Notes: generated by a model not told the origin, from the sequence alone. A DNA stretch of 64,000 bases from JAGXLC01 sp964461045 (GCA_964461045.1 CAYWSJ010000001.1:71854-135853), one strand, 5' to 3'; positions 54,343-64,000 are shown, numbered from the stretch's first letter. Program-made: numbers and translations.

Positions 54343-55290
54343 ATGGCAATATTCGGTATATTTTCAAAAGAAAAGAAAGAAACCCTTGAACACGGTTTGG
54401 AAAAGACAAAAGAGAGTGTCTTTAAAAAAATGTCCAGAGCTGTGGTTGGTAAATCAAAAGTGGATGATGAAGTACTTGATAATCTTGAGGAGGTTCTGAT
54501 ATCATCTGATGTTGGAGTGGATACCACACTTAAAATTATTGAAAGAATTGAAAACAGGGTAGCCAAAGATAAGTATTTAAACACCAGTGAATTAAACGTA
54601 ATTCTAAAAGAAGAAATTACCGAACTGCTGAAAGAAAACGAAATTGATTTCGATACAAGTTTTAAAGCAGAAAACGGTCCTTATGTAATTATGGTTGTGG
54701 GAGTTAACGGTGTTGGAAAAACAACTACCATTGCCAAGCTAGCCTATCAGTTTAAAAATTCAGGCAAAAAAGTATATCTTGGAGCTGCAGATACATACAG
54801 GGCGGCAGCGATAGATCAGCTCAATATATGGGCAGAAAGGGTAGGTGTTCCGCTCATAAAACAGAATATGGGGTCGGATCCTGCATCTGTTGCATACGAT
54901 ACACTTAGTTCAGCAAAAGCAAATAATGCCGATATTGCTATTATTGATACTGCGGGCAGACTTCATAATAAAGCAAATCTAATGAACGAGCTGGCAAAGA
55001 TAAAAAGGGTAATGCAAAAAGTTGTGCCCGAGGCTCCGCATGAAGTATTACTCATTCTTGACGGCTCAACAGGTCAAAATGCCTTTGAACAGGCCCGTCA
55101 ATTTACCAAAATTACAGATGTTAATGCATTGGCTGTTACCAAATTAGATGGTACCGCAAAAGGAGGAGTCGTTATTGGGGTGTCAGACCAGTTTAACATT
55201 CCTGTTAAATATATTGGAATAGGTGAAAAACTGGAACATTTCCAGGTTTTTAACAGGGAAGAGTTTGTCGATTCCTTATTCTCTGAATAA
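54343..55290 (+). CDS. ftsY: Signal recognition particle receptor FtsY
   Basis: A 315-residue FtsY from the ATG at 54343 (MAIFGIFSKEKKE). It has a short acidic/helical N domain and the SRP GTPase G domain: GVNGVGKTTTIAKLA, DTYRAAAIDQL, DTAGRLHNK, TKLDGTAKGG, and a GIGEKLEHFQ C-terminal helix. It docks SRP-ribosome complexes at the membrane. rimO follows after 14 bases. Confidence 0.96.
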   Translation: MAIFGIFSKEKKETLEHGLEKTKESVFKKMSRAVVGKSKVDDEVLDNLEEVLISSDVGVDTTLKIIERIENRVAKDKYLNTSELNVILKEEITELLKENEIDFDTSFKAENGPYVIMVVGVNGVGKTTTIAKLAYQFKNSGKKVYLGAADTYRAAAIDQLNIWAERVGVPLIKQNMGSDPASVAYDTLSSAKANNADIAIIDTAGRLHNKANLMNELAKIKRVMQKVVPEAPHEVLLILDGSTGQNAFEQARQFTKITDVNALAVTKLDGTAKGGVVIGVSDQFNIPVKYIGIGEKLEHFQVFNREEFVDSLFSE

Positions 55291-55304
55291 TATAAGGGTT
55301 TTAT

Positions 55305-56603
55305 ATGCCAAAATTAAATTCAGTCAACTTGATTACACTCGGTTGTGCCAAAAACACCGTTGATTCAGAACACCTTCTTTACCAGTTAAAAAAAAATGGG
55401 TACCAGGTTTTTCATGAAAGTAAAGTTCACCGTCCGGTAACCATCATAAATACTTGTGGTTTTATTAACGATGCCAAACAGGAATCGGTAGAGACCATTC
55501 TGAATTTAATTGAAGCTAAAAAACAGGGAAGCATAGACATTTTAATTGTAATGGGCTGTTTGACCCAACGCTATAAAAAAGAGTTAAAAGAAGAACTTCC
55601 TGAAGTAGACTATTTCTTTGGAGTTGAAGAACAAAAAGATATTGTAAAAACCCTGAATGGGAAATATGACGAAAATAAATATTACAAAAGAACTCTAAGT
55701 ACGCCAAAGCATTATGCTTACCTCAAAATAGCAGAAGGCTGTAACAGAAAATGTTCCTTTTGTTCAATACCTTTAATTAGAGGAAATTACAAGTCTACAC
55801 CTATAGAAAAAATTAAAAAAGAATTAAATTACCTTTTGCAGCAAGGGGTAAAAGAAATTAATCTGATAGCCCAGGATCTTTCTTATTATGGGTATGACAT
55901 TTACAAGGAATATCTTTTGCCAGAACTGGTTGAAGAACTAAGTAAGATGAACCCTTACTGGCTCAGATTATTATATACATTCCCTGCTAATTTTCCTTAT
56001 GGAATCTTACCCGTGATGAAGTATAATGAAAATGTTTGTAATTACATTGATATTCCGGTTCAGCATATTAGTGATGCAGTTCTTAAAAATATGAGAAGAG
56101 GCATTACAAAGGCTAATACTATCAAACTACTTGAAAATATAAGAAAAGAAATTCCTGATGTTACACTCAGGACTACGCTTATGGTTGGTCATCCCGGTGA
56201 AACAGAAAATGATTTTCTACAATTATTGAATTTTGTAAAGGATTTTAAATTCGACCGGCTGGGAGTATTTACTTATTCAGAGGAAGAAGGGACATATTCT
56301 GCCAGGAATTTTGAGGATGAAATACCTGAATCCGTGAAAAATGAAAGAGCAGAGGAAATCATGACAATTCAGCGGGAAATATCTGCCGCAAGGAACCAGG
56401 AAAAAGTGGGAAAAACAATGAAAATAGTAATTGATTCTGATGACCAGGATTATTACTATGGGAGAACCGAAAGAGATGCTCCTGAAGTTGACAACGAAGT
56501 TCTTGTACCTAAAAAAAGAAATCCAAAATTAAAACAGGGTAATTTTTATGATGCTGTTATTATTGAAGCATCAGATTATGACCTTACCGCTACAATCAAA
56601 TAA
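55305..56603 (+). CDS. rimO: Ribosomal protein S12 methylthiotransferase
   Basis: A 432-residue radical-SAM methylthiotransferase with N-terminal UPF0004 domain (TLGCAKNTVDSE, NTCGFI, GCLTQRY), the radical SAM cluster CNRKCSFC (CxxxCxxC), and a C-terminal TRAM domain. The CAKNTVDSE pattern identifies RimO rather than MiaB. It adds a methylthio group to an Asp of ribosomal protein S12. Confidence 0.96.
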   Translation: MPKLNSVNLITLGCAKNTVDSEHLLYQLKKNGYQVFHESKVHRPVTIINTCGFINDAKQESVETILNLIEAKKQGSIDILIVMGCLTQRYKKELKEELPEVDYFFGVEEQKDIVKTLNGKYDENKYYKRTLSTPKHYAYLKIAEGCNRKCSFCSIPLIRGNYKSTPIEKIKKELNYLLQQGVKEINLIAQDLSYYGYDIYKEYLLPELVEELSKMNPYWLRLLYTFPANFPYGILPVMKYNENVCNYIDIPVQHISDAVLKNMRRGITKANTIKLLENIRKEIPDVTLRTTLMVGHPGETENDFLQLLNFVKDFKFDRLGVFTYSEEEGTYSARNFEDEIPESVKNERAEEIMTIQREISAARNQEKVGKTMKIVIDSDDQDYYYGRTERDAPEVDNEVLVPKKRNPKLKQGNFYDAVIIEASDYDLTATIK

Positions 56604-56634
56604 AAAAGGAGCCTTTTTTACAGACTCCTTTTTT
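56602..56634. terminator. Bidirectional terminator between rimO and tpx
   Basis: Perfect 10-base stem AAAAAAGGAG / CTCCTTTTTT with A and T flanks, overlapping the rimO stop; serves converging rimO and tpx. Confidence 0.85.
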
Positions 56635-56659
56635 GGTTCTTCTTTATTATTAGAAATTA

Positions 56660-57175
56660 TCAAACTAATTCTTTGGCCTTATTCAAAGCCGGCTCATAGT
56701 CAGGTTCCTGACCAATTTCGGGTACATATTCTACATACTGCACCTTATCGTTCTGGTCAATAACCACGACACCACGAGCCAATAAGCGCAACTCCTCAAT
56801 TAAAAATCCATACTTGGTTCCAAAATCAAGATCTTTATGATCTGATAAGGTAACCAGGTTGTCTATTCCTTCAGCACCGCAAAAACGACTTAATGCAAAA
56901 GGCAAATCGTTTGAAATTGCCAGAATAACAATATCATCGCTTAATTTACTAGCTTCATCATTAAAACGGTGGTTTTGTTTTGAACATACTCCTGTGTCTA
57001 CAGAAGGAAAAACAGATAAAATCTTTACCTTTCCTTTGTAGTCACTTAATTTAACAGGACTTAATTCATTATTAAGTACTGTAAAATCAGGAGCAGAGTC
57101 GCCTGTTTTTATCTCTTTTCCAAGAAGAGTTACAGGATTACCTTTAAATGTTACTTTATTATTATTTTTATCCAT
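56660..57175 (-). CDS. tpx: Thiol peroxidase (atypical 2-Cys peroxiredoxin)
   Basis: A 171-residue Tpx with GKVKILSVFPSVDTGVCSKQ (peroxidatic Cys in DTGVC) and the resolving Cys about 34 residues later in FCGAEG. It reduces lipid hydroperoxides and H2O2. It lies 12 bases downstream of clpC on the same strand and may be cotranscribed with it as part of a stress operon. Confidence 0.95.
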   Translation of the reverse strand: MDKNNNKVTFKGNPVTLLGKEIKTGDSAPDFTVLNNELSPVKLSDYKGKVKILSVFPSVDTGVCSKQNHRFNDEASKLSDDIVILAISNDLPFALSRFCGAEGIDNLVTLSDHKDLDFGTKYGFLIEELRLLARGVVVIDQNDKVQYVEYVPEIGQEPDYEPALNKAKELV

Positions 57176-57187
57176 ATAAACTAAGTT

Positions 57188-59794
57188 TTAATTTTTTGCA
57201 GCTTGATCATCCAAATCAGACTTCTTTGTTTTTTTATTCCCTTCTTGCTTTTGTTGCTTTTGATCTTCCTCTTTGTCCTTCTTCTCGGAAGATTGTTTTT
57301 TTACCTGAATATCAATCTTTTCCTCTTTTTTGTCATACACAACTTTTAGCAAATCACCATCCTTAACACTATGTTGTATAATGGTTTCAGCCATCGGGTC
57401 TTCAATATACTTTTGAATAGCCCGTTTAAGTGGGCGAGCTCCAAATTGTGTGTCATATCCCTTTTCGGCAACAAAATCTTTTGCTTCTTTTGAAATTTCT
57501 ATTTCATAGCCAAGGCTTTTTACTCGTTTAAACAATCCCTGCAGTTCAATATCAATTATTTCATATATTGATTGTTTATCAAGAGAATTAAAGATAATGA
57601 CATCATCCAGTCTGTTTAAGAATTCCGGCGCAAATGAACGTTTTAAGGCTTTTTGAATAACACTTTTAGCTAGTTCATTTGAAGATTCGTTTCTGGCCTG
57701 TGTATCAAAACCAACACCTTTACCAAAATCTTTCAATTGCCGACTGCCAATATTGGAAGTCATAATGATTATTGTATTTCTGAAATCTACTCTGCGTCCC
57801 AGGCCATCAGTAAGCTGACCTTCATCCAGAACCTGAAGCAAAAGATGAAATACATCCGGATGAGCCTTTTCTATCTCATCCAAAAGAACAACTGAATAGG
57901 GTCTTCGTCTGACCTTCTCTGTTAACTGGCCGCCTTCTTCATATCCTATATATCCCGGAGGTGCTCCGACTAAGCGGGACACAGAGAATTTTTCCATATA
58001 TTCACTCATATCCATTCGGATCATGTTGTCTGTCGTATCAAAAAGATATTGTGTAAGTATTTTGGCAAGCTGAGTTTTACCAACACCTGTTGGTCCAAGG
58101 AAAATGAATGTCCCTATGGGTTTGTTTGGATCTTTCAGTCCTGCGCGGTTTCTTCTGATTGATTTTACGACTTTTTCTATCGCTTCATCCTGACCAACAA
58201 CATTCTTACGTATTTCTTCATTCATTTTCATAAGACGGGTTCCCTCAGCTTCAGCAATTCTCTGCACAGGAACTCCGGTCATCATGGCTACCACTTCAGC
58301 GACCTCTTCTTCTGTAACGTTTTCCCTGTTTTTAATCAGTTCCTTTTCCCAGTTGTCTTTTTCTTCTTCCAACTTATTCATCATTTTCTTTTCTGAATCC
58401 CTGTAATTTGCTGCAGATTCAAAATTCTGATTTTTGACAGCTGAGATTTTCTCTTTCTTTATTTCTTCTATCTGTTGTTCCAGTTCGATAATTCTTTTCG
58501 GAACCACAATGTTTGATATATGTACTCTTGATCCTGCCTCATCCATAGCATCGATGGCCTTATCCGGCAGTAAGCGATCTGAAATATATCTCTGGGTAAG
58601 ACTCACACATGCTTTTAGAGCCTCATCTGTATAGTTCACATTGTGATGATCTTCATACCGATCCTTAATATTCTTTAGTATTTCAATTGTTTCTTCGGGT
58701 GAAGTAGGATCAACCATTACTTTCTGGAACCTTCTCTCCAGGGCGCCGTCTTTTTCAATATGCTGTCTGTATTCATCTAGAGTTGTAGCACCAATTGTCT
58801 GGATTTCGCCTCTTGCCAGTGCTGGCTTAAGCATATTTGCTGCATCCAGTGAGCCTGTTGCACCACCGGCACCAACAATGGTATGAATCTCATCTATGAA
58901 CAGGATAATGTTATTGTTTTTGGTCAGTTCGTTCAGAATGGCTTTCATGCGTTCTTCAAACTGCCCCCTGTACTTTGTTCCGGCAACAATTGAAGCCAGG
59001 TCAAGTGTCACCACACGTTTGTCAAAAAGTACGCGGGATACCTTTCTCTGAACAATCCTCATAGATAAGCCCTCTACAATTGCAGACTTCCCAACACCCG
59101 GTTCACCAATAAGAACAGGATTGTTCTTTTTCCTCCGGCTTAGTATCTGTGCCAGCCGTTCAATCTCCTTATCCCGTCCCACGATTGGATCAAGAGTGTT
59201 TTCTTCAGCTGCTTTTGTCAGATCCAGTCCAAAATTATCAAGAACAGGTGTATCCGATTTTGACTTTTGAGGTTCATTTGATTGCGGATTTTTCTTATCA
59301 CCACTGCCAAAAGGCATGTCATCCTCTTCCTCTCCAAAATCAGATTTAGACTTGGTTTCCTTTTGTTTCGTTTCCATCTCCAGTCTCATATCATCATAAC
59401 TCACATCAAATTCACTCAGAATCTGTGTAACCAAACTGTTTTCATCCTTAAGAATCGCAAGTATCAAATGACCTGTATTTATTGTATTGCTGTTAAATGA
59501 TTTAGCTTCAAGATAAACTAATTTTAACGCCCTTTCTGCTGTTTTATAGAGTGGAATATTATCAGTATTAGCAATAACCTTATCACTTGTTTTAATCCTG
59601 TCTTCAATTAATTTCTTCAGATTCATAAGATCTAATCCAAATGACTCAAGAATGTCAATCGCCAATCCTTCTCCTTCTCTCAGCATTCCTAATAAAAGAT
59701 GTTCAGTTCCAATATAAGCATTGCCCAAACGCACTGCTTCTTCTTTACTATAAGTCAGAACATCTTTTATTCTTTGTGAAAATTTTGCATCCAT
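57188..59794 (-). CDS. clpC: ATP-dependent Clp protease ATP-binding subunit ClpC
   Basis: An 868-residue HSP100 protein: Clp N-domain repeats (FSQRIKDVLTYSKEEAVRLG), first AAA+ domain (GEPGVGKSAIVEGL), a UVR-type middle motif (NQNFESAANYRDSEKK), second AAA+ domain (GPTGVGKTQLAKIL) and a low-complexity KKQSSEKKDKEEDQKQQKQEG-like tail. The ATG at 59794 gives the standard N-terminus MDAKFSQ; the frame extends 18 residues upstream without family support. It unfolds proteins for ClpP. Divergent from gyrA. Confidence 0.96.
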   Translation of the reverse strand: MDAKFSQRIKDVLTYSKEEAVRLGNAYIGTEHLLLGMLREGEGLAIDILESFGLDLMNLKKLIEDRIKTSDKVIANTDNIPLYKTAERALKLVYLEAKSFNSNTINTGHLILAILKDENSLVTQILSEFDVSYDDMRLEMETKQKETKSKSDFGEEEDDMPFGSGDKKNPQSNEPQKSKSDTPVLDNFGLDLTKAAEENTLDPIVGRDKEIERLAQILSRRKKNNPVLIGEPGVGKSAIVEGLSMRIVQRKVSRVLFDKRVVTLDLASIVAGTKYRGQFEERMKAILNELTKNNNIILFIDEIHTIVGAGGATGSLDAANMLKPALARGEIQTIGATTLDEYRQHIEKDGALERRFQKVMVDPTSPEETIEILKNIKDRYEDHHNVNYTDEALKACVSLTQRYISDRLLPDKAIDAMDEAGSRVHISNIVVPKRIIELEQQIEEIKKEKISAVKNQNFESAANYRDSEKKMMNKLEEEKDNWEKELIKNRENVTEEEVAEVVAMMTGVPVQRIAEAEGTRLMKMNEEIRKNVVGQDEAIEKVVKSIRRNRAGLKDPNKPIGTFIFLGPTGVGKTQLAKILTQYLFDTTDNMIRMDMSEYMEKFSVSRLVGAPPGYIGYEEGGQLTEKVRRRPYSVVLLDEIEKAHPDVFHLLLQVLDEGQLTDGLGRRVDFRNTIIIMTSNIGSRQLKDFGKGVGFDTQARNESSNELAKSVIQKALKRSFAPEFLNRLDDVIIFNSLDKQSIYEIIDIELQGLFKRVKSLGYEIEISKEAKDFVAEKGYDTQFGARPLKRAIQKYIEDPMAETIIQHSVKDGDLLKVVYDKKEEKIDIQVKKQSSEKKDKEEDQKQQKQEGNKKTKKSDLDDQAAKN

Positions 59795-59892
59795 AAATAT
59801 AAAATTACTCCTTTTTTTCTTTCTTACTCCAATTAATAACTTATACAAAAAAACAATTATTGTTGTTTAATTTTTTAATGATTTTTACAATA

Positions 59893-59900
59893 CAAAATTA
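59893..59900 (-). promoter_or_regulatory. -7 box (TAnnTTTG) before clpC
   Basis: The minus strand reads TAATTTTG, 99 bases before the chosen clpC ATG, leaving a leader of about 90 bases. Confidence 0.4.
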
Positions 59901-59991
59901 ATATAAAATAAGGATAAAACATAAACAGATTGTTGTTAATAAAGTTTAAAATTTATTGATTGAAAAACTAAGAAAAATGACCGTATTTTCT

Positions 59992-59999
59992 TACCTTTG
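59992..59999 (+). promoter_or_regulatory. -7 box (TAnnTTTG) before gyrA
   Basis: TACCTTTG, 55 bases before the gyrA ATG. Confidence 0.5.
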
Positions 60000-60054
60000 C
60001 TAATTCTGTAAAAATATTGTAAAGTATTTATTATAAATGAAATAAATAATAATT

Positions 60055-62556
60055 ATGGCATTAGATGAAAGACTTAGTAAAGTCAACATTGAGGAGGAGA
60101 TGAAATCAGCCTATATTGATTATTCCATGTCGGTTATTGTATCACGTGCATTGCCTGATGTAAGGGACGGATTGAAACCGGTTCAGAGACGCGTGCTCTA
60201 TGGAATGTCTGAATTAGGCTTATATAACAACAAAGCTTATAAGAAATCAGCCAGAATAGTCGGAGAAGTTCTGGGTAAATATCATCCCCATGGTGATTCT
60301 TCTGTTTATGAGGCGATGGTAAGAATGGCCCAGCATTGGTCATTAAGATACCGGCTAGTGGACGGCCAGGGAAACTTTGGTTCTATGGACGGAGATGGAC
60401 CTGCAGCCATGAGGTATACAGAAGCCAGGCTTCAAAAAATTTCTGCCGAAACATTAAAAGATATAGACAAAAATACTGTCGATTTCCAGTTGAATTTTGA
60501 TGACACTTTAAAAGAACCAACTGTTCTTCCAACAAGGTTGCCTAATTTATTGCTAAACGGAGCTTCAGGAATTGCGGTTGGGATGGCCACGAATATGCCA
60601 CCACACAATCTCTCGGACAGTATTAAAGCGATTGTTCAATTTATTGATAATAAAGAAATTCCTGTTGAAGAACTGGCCGAAACAATTAAAGCGCCTGACT
60701 TTCCTACAGGAGGAATTATTTACGGAACACAGGGAGCAAAAGATGCTTATACAACAGGAAGAGGTAAGATTGTTATACGGGGCAATGCTGAAGTGGAAAC
60801 TGATTCAAATGGCAGGAACAAAATAATTGTTACAGAAATACCTTACCAGGTTAATAAGGCAGAGCTAATTAAGAAGACTGCTGACCTTATAAATGAGAAA
60901 AAAATAGATGGAATCTCGAATGTCAATGATGAATCAGACAGAGAAGGAACAAGAATTGTTTATGATCTGAAAAAAGACGCGGTTCCCAACATTGTTCTCA
61001 ATAAACTTTATAAGCATACACAACTTCAAACCAGCTTTAGTGTTAATAATATTGCTCTTGTTAAAGGGAGACCAAAATTGCTGAACCTAAAAGATCTGAT
61101 TGAAAAATTTGTTGAGCACCGTCATGAAGTAGTTATCAGGAGAACAGAATATGAATTGAAACAAGCAGAAGACAGGGCACACATTCTGGAAGGACTTCTG
61201 ATTGCCCTGGATCATTTAGATGAAGTAATCAGTCTTATCAGAAACTCAGAGACCCCGGAAATTGCCAAAGATGGATTGATGGATAACTATGGTCTCAGTG
61301 AACTACAGGCAAAAGCCATCCTCGATTTAAGACTCCAAAAATTAACAGGACTTGAAAGAGATAAGATCAAAAAGGAACATGCCGAATTAAAAAAAATGAT
61401 TGATTATTTAAAAGAAGTTCTGGCAGACGAAGGATTAAGAATGAAGATCATAAAAGATGAACTGCTTGAAGTAAAAGAACAGTATGGCGATGAAAGAAGA
61501 ACAGCCATTGAGCAGGATGCAGGAGAATTCAATCCTGAAGATTTTTATGCTGATGAAGATATGGTAGTTACTATTTCACACCTGGGTTACATTAAACGTA
61601 CACCTGTAACAGAGTATAAAACTCAAGGCAGGGGTGGGATAGGAGCCCGTGGTAGTACGGCCAGGGACAGTGATTTCCTTGAAAATATGTTTATTGCGTC
61701 TATGCATAACACAATGATTTTCTTTACTGAGAAAGGAAAATGCTACTGGCTTAAAGTATATGAAATTCCTGAAGGTACCAAAAATTCCAAAGGAAGAGCT
61801 ATACAGAACCTAATTAATATTGATCCGGATGATAAAATCAAAGCTCATATCAATGTTAAAAACCTGGAAGATAAAGAATATATTGAAAATAATTATATCC
61901 TTCTTTGTACTAAGAAAGGAATAATAAAGAAAACCCAGCTTGAAGCATATTCGCGTCCACGACAGAAAGGAGTTAATGCCATTACCATTCGTGAAGGAGA
62001 TCAATTGTTAAGTGGAAGACTGACCAATGGTGAAAGCGATATTATACTGGCCTCCAGGAATGGAAAAGCCATTCGCTTTAATGAAAAAAATGTCAGGGCT
62101 GTGGGAAGAACAGCAACAGGAGTGAGGGGTATCACACTTGGTTCAAAAGATGACGAAGTTATTGGAATGGTCTACCTGGATGAAGAAGATAAGGATATCC
62201 TGGTTGTTTCTGAACAAGGATTTGGAAAAAGATCCAGCATTGACGACTATCGTATTACCAACCGTGGTGGAAAAGGAGTAAAAACCATGAATATTACGGA
62301 AAAAACAGGTAAACTAATTGCTATACAAGTGGTTACCGATCAACATGATTTGATGATCATTAATCGCTCAGGAATCACTATCAGGATGTCTGTAAATGAT
62401 ATAAGACAAGCTGGCAGAGCCACCCAGGGAGTTAAGCTTATTAACCTCAGGGATAACGACAGTATTGCAGCTGTCAGCCGTGTTGAAGCTGACGAAAATG
62501 GAGAAAATGAGCCAAATTATGGTGATGAACAGCAAGAAAATGAAACTGAAAATTAG
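60055..62556 (+). CDS. gyrA: DNA gyrase subunit A
   Basis: An 833-residue GyrA with catalytic Tyr121 (MRYTEARL), DGLKPVQRRVLYGM, the quinolone region GKYHPHGDSSVYEA (Ser82, Glu86 at the positions of E. coli Ser83 and Asp87), and a C-terminal pinwheel with the GyrA-box form QGRGGIGARG, which identifies gyrase rather than ParC. The acidic tail is rich in Glu and Asn. It is divergent from clpC and followed by a TPR lipoprotein, a common Bacteroidales order. Confidence 0.97.
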   Translation: MALDERLSKVNIEEEMKSAYIDYSMSVIVSRALPDVRDGLKPVQRRVLYGMSELGLYNNKAYKKSARIVGEVLGKYHPHGDSSVYEAMVRMAQHWSLRYRLVDGQGNFGSMDGDGPAAMRYTEARLQKISAETLKDIDKNTVDFQLNFDDTLKEPTVLPTRLPNLLLNGASGIAVGMATNMPPHNLSDSIKAIVQFIDNKEIPVEELAETIKAPDFPTGGIIYGTQGAKDAYTTGRGKIVIRGNAEVETDSNGRNKIIVTEIPYQVNKAELIKKTADLINEKKIDGISNVNDESDREGTRIVYDLKKDAVPNIVLNKLYKHTQLQTSFSVNNIALVKGRPKLLNLKDLIEKFVEHRHEVVIRRTEYELKQAEDRAHILEGLLIALDHLDEVISLIRNSETPEIAKDGLMDNYGLSELQAKAILDLRLQKLTGLERDKIKKEHAELKKMIDYLKEVLADEGLRMKIIKDELLEVKEQYGDERRTAIEQDAGEFNPEDFYADEDMVVTISHLGYIKRTPVTEYKTQGRGGIGARGSTARDSDFLENMFIASMHNTMIFFTEKGKCYWLKVYEIPEGTKNSKGRAIQNLINIDPDDKIKAHINVKNLEDKEYIENNYILLCTKKGIIKKTQLEAYSRPRQKGVNAITIREGDQLLSGRLTNGESDIILASRNGKAIRFNEKNVRAVGRTATGVRGITLGSKDDEVIGMVYLDEEDKDILVVSEQGFGKRSSIDDYRITNRGGKGVKTMNITEKTGKLIAIQVVTDQHDLMIINRSGITIRMSVNDIRQAGRATQGVKLINLRDNDSIAAVSRVEADENGENEPNYGDEQQENETEN

Positions 62557-62651
62557 TTTCTTAGAAAAATACTAAAATTCATTTTCTAATGTTTTTTAAC
62601 ATAAATGAAAGGGCTTTACTTAAATAATTTGAACAAACAAAAGAAATATAC

Positions 62652-62659
62652 TATTTTTG
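62652..62659 (+). promoter_or_regulatory. -7 box (TAnnTTTG) before TPR lipoprotein gene
   Basis: TATTTTTG, 24 bases before the ATG at 62684. It overlaps an in-frame TTG at 62657. Confidence 0.5.
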
Positions 62660-62683
62660 CCAAAAACAAATAAAAACTTTAAA

Positions 62684-63877
62684 ATGAAGACAATGAGACG
62701 AAAGACTATCGCAATTTTAACAACTGTTTTTGCAACGTTGATTATTTTCAGTAGTTGTAGTGACAAGATGTATGTTAATAGAGCTGAACTATGGGCGAAA
62801 GATAATGAAAGACTCGATACTGCCTTGAGTTCTGTAAATAAGGCAACCAAACTTGAAGATACAAAAAACTGGCCCAAAACTTATTATGTGAAAGGTTTTG
62901 TTTATCAAAAGATCTATGAAAACGAAAAATTTAAAGATGTTGCTGAAAATCCAAAATTTAAGTCTTTTGATAATTACAAAAAAGCTTATGAAATGGATAA
63001 AGAAAAAGAGTTTCAGGCTGCAATTAAGCTACAAATGATGACTTTAAGGAAATATTTTGCAAATGATGGCGTAAAAGCTTTTAATGAAAATAAGAACTAC
63101 GAAAAAGCTCTTGAAAATTTTGAGTATGCCATCAAAATTAGTGAAATGCCTTTTAATAAAACCATTGATACTGCAATCATGTATTATGCAGGAATTGCTG
63201 CTCATAATATTAAAAAGCGGGAAAAAGCGGTTAAGTATTTCAAGAAAACAGCTGAATTGGGATATGAAGGTGCTAATTCATACATAATGTTAAAAAATAA
63301 TTACCTGGCGATGGGTGATACAACAAAAGCTATGAATGCGTTAAAAGAAGGTTTTGAAAATTATCCTGACAACGAAGTAATGATTGCCGGGTTGGTTAAT
63401 TATTATCTGCTGAATTCAGATGATCCCGCAAATGCTCTCAAATATCTTGATGCAGCACAAAAACAAGATCCAGATAATGCTGAATATTATACAGCAGAAG
63501 CCCAGGTGTATGATAAAATGGATAAAGAAGAGGAAGCGATAAAGAATTACAAGAAAGCGCTGGAACTTGATCCTGATTCATATATGGCCAATTTCAACCT
63601 TGGAGTTGTTTATTTTAACAGAGGTGTCGAATACGAAAATAAAGCAAACTCATCTAAAGAGGATGCAGAGTTTAAAAAATATAAAAAGCTTGGTACAGAG
63701 GAGTTCAAAAAAGCTTTACCTTATATGGAAAAGGCAAGTGAGCAAAAGCCTAATGATCTTTCAACACTGAATACATTGAAGCAGTTATATTTCAGACTTC
63801 GTAGCTTAAATGAAGAATATGCTACTGAGTACAAAAAGGTTTCCAAGAAAATCGAAATACTTAAAAAGAATAAATAA
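62684..63877 (+). CDS. TPR lipoprotein
   Basis: A 397-residue lipoprotein from the ATG at 62684 (lipobox IIFSSC), with several TPR units (YEKALENFEYAIKISE, YYAGIAAHNIKKREKAVKYF, AEYYTAEAQVYDKMDKEEEAI, YMANFNLGVVYFNRG). TPR lipoproteins of this type follow gyrA in many Bacteroidales; the role is unknown. The in-frame upstream TTG is part of the promoter and would disrupt the signal peptide. Confidence 0.9.
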   Translation: MKTMRRKTIAILTTVFATLIIFSSCSDKMYVNRAELWAKDNERLDTALSSVNKATKLEDTKNWPKTYYVKGFVYQKIYENEKFKDVAENPKFKSFDNYKKAYEMDKEKEFQAAIKLQMMTLRKYFANDGVKAFNENKNYEKALENFEYAIKISEMPFNKTIDTAIMYYAGIAAHNIKKREKAVKYFKKTAELGYEGANSYIMLKNNYLAMGDTTKAMNALKEGFENYPDNEVMIAGLVNYYLLNSDDPANALKYLDAAQKQDPDNAEYYTAEAQVYDKMDKEEEAIKNYKKALELDPDSYMANFNLGVVYFNRGVEYENKANSSKEDAEFKKYKKLGTEEFKKALPYMEKASEQKPNDLSTLNTLKQLYFRLRSLNEEYATEYKKVSKKIEILKKNK

Positions 63878-63891
63878 TACATAATATATGC

Positions 63892-63924
63892 AAAGCAGGG
63901 GATTCATTTCTCCTGCTTTCTTTA
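63892..63924 (+). terminator. Terminator after TPR lipoprotein gene
   Basis: Stem AAAGCAGG / CCTGCTTT with a 12-base loop followed by CTTTATAAT. The remaining bases to the window end show no gene. Confidence 0.7.
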
Positions 63925-64000
63925 TAATATTTCTATTTAACATAATATTAATTATAAGACAATCGTAATTTTCAATATATTTTAATGTTTTCCAATAATT

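Noticed and set aside
59795..59848. Upstream 18-codon extension of ClpC
   Set aside because: ClpC proteins normally begin at the MDAKFSQ-like position; the extension is basic and without family support.
60280..60320. Quinolone-resistance substitution in GyrA
   Set aside because: Ser82 is the susceptible residue; Glu86 in place of Asp is a normal variant in many bacteria and not evidence of resistance.
1..64000. CRISPR arrays, prophage genes, integrases or insertion sequences
   Set aside because: No regularly spaced repeats, transposase or phage structural motifs were seen on either strand.

Overview
The window is AT-rich chromosomal DNA from a member of the Bacteroidota, most likely a Bacteroidales- or Marinilabiliales-type organism that ferments. 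Four things point there. Promoter -7 boxes of the form TAnnTTTG occur repeatedly. Shine-Dalgarno sequences are almost absent. A Bacteroidota-specific 50-residue ribosome-linked gene (DUF4295) follows rpmB-rpmG. The gene order is typical: clpC and gyrA diverge, recF is followed by a DUF721 gene, and rpmB-rpmG-DUF4295-ftsY-rimO run together. Nothing in it looks like a prophage, insertion sequence, CRISPR array or integrative element.

Layout. 1-8 kb: the 3' part of a large hybrid sensor kinase with two periplasmic binding domains, a stand-alone BLUF blue-light sensor, and a minus-strand operon of M1 peptidase, P1 (DmpA-type) peptidase and Asp/Glu racemase. 7.7-16 kb: DoxX-like membrane protein, secreted and HEAT-like unknowns, a lipoprotein/secreted-protein pair of unknown function, uvrA, an ECF sigma factor with an unusually strong ribosome binding site, a small acidic protein and rsmE. 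16-25 kb: phosphoesterase and RNA methyltransferase, a SiaB-SiaC partner-switching pair, and, facing it, an operon with a second copy of the lipoprotein/secreted pair plus an ABCG-type transporter with a TerB-like N-terminus and a very large TM5-TM6 loop. A Na+/solute symporter follows. 25-34 kb: DPP IV-type peptidase, a GH84-like lipoprotein with an altered catalytic pair, TPR protein, phosphosulfolactate synthase, DUF368 lipid-phosphate translocase and aroE. 34-39 kb: pta-ackA-ptb-buk, a complete acetate plus butyrate (or branched-acyl) kinase block. 39-44 kb: SDR, outer-membrane protein, an assembly gap, MATE exporter, CPBP protease, tRNA-Thr, ribH and TPR. 44-54 kb: recF, DUF721, ndk, nrnA, two FKBP isomerases, fabG, lipoproteins, M48 protease and cinA. 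54-64 kb: ribosomal proteins, ftsY, rimO, tpx, clpC, gyrA and a TPR lipoprotein.

The best candidate for an undescribed system is the lipoprotein + small secreted protein module. It occurs twice, in the same order (9.9-11.3 kb and 23.4-22.0 kb), and one copy is in an operon with the unusual ABC transporter, which sits end-to-end with SiaB-SiaC. The 100-N gap at 40.2 kb is flanked by an exact 55-bp duplication and is almost certainly an unmerged contig overlap, not missing biology.
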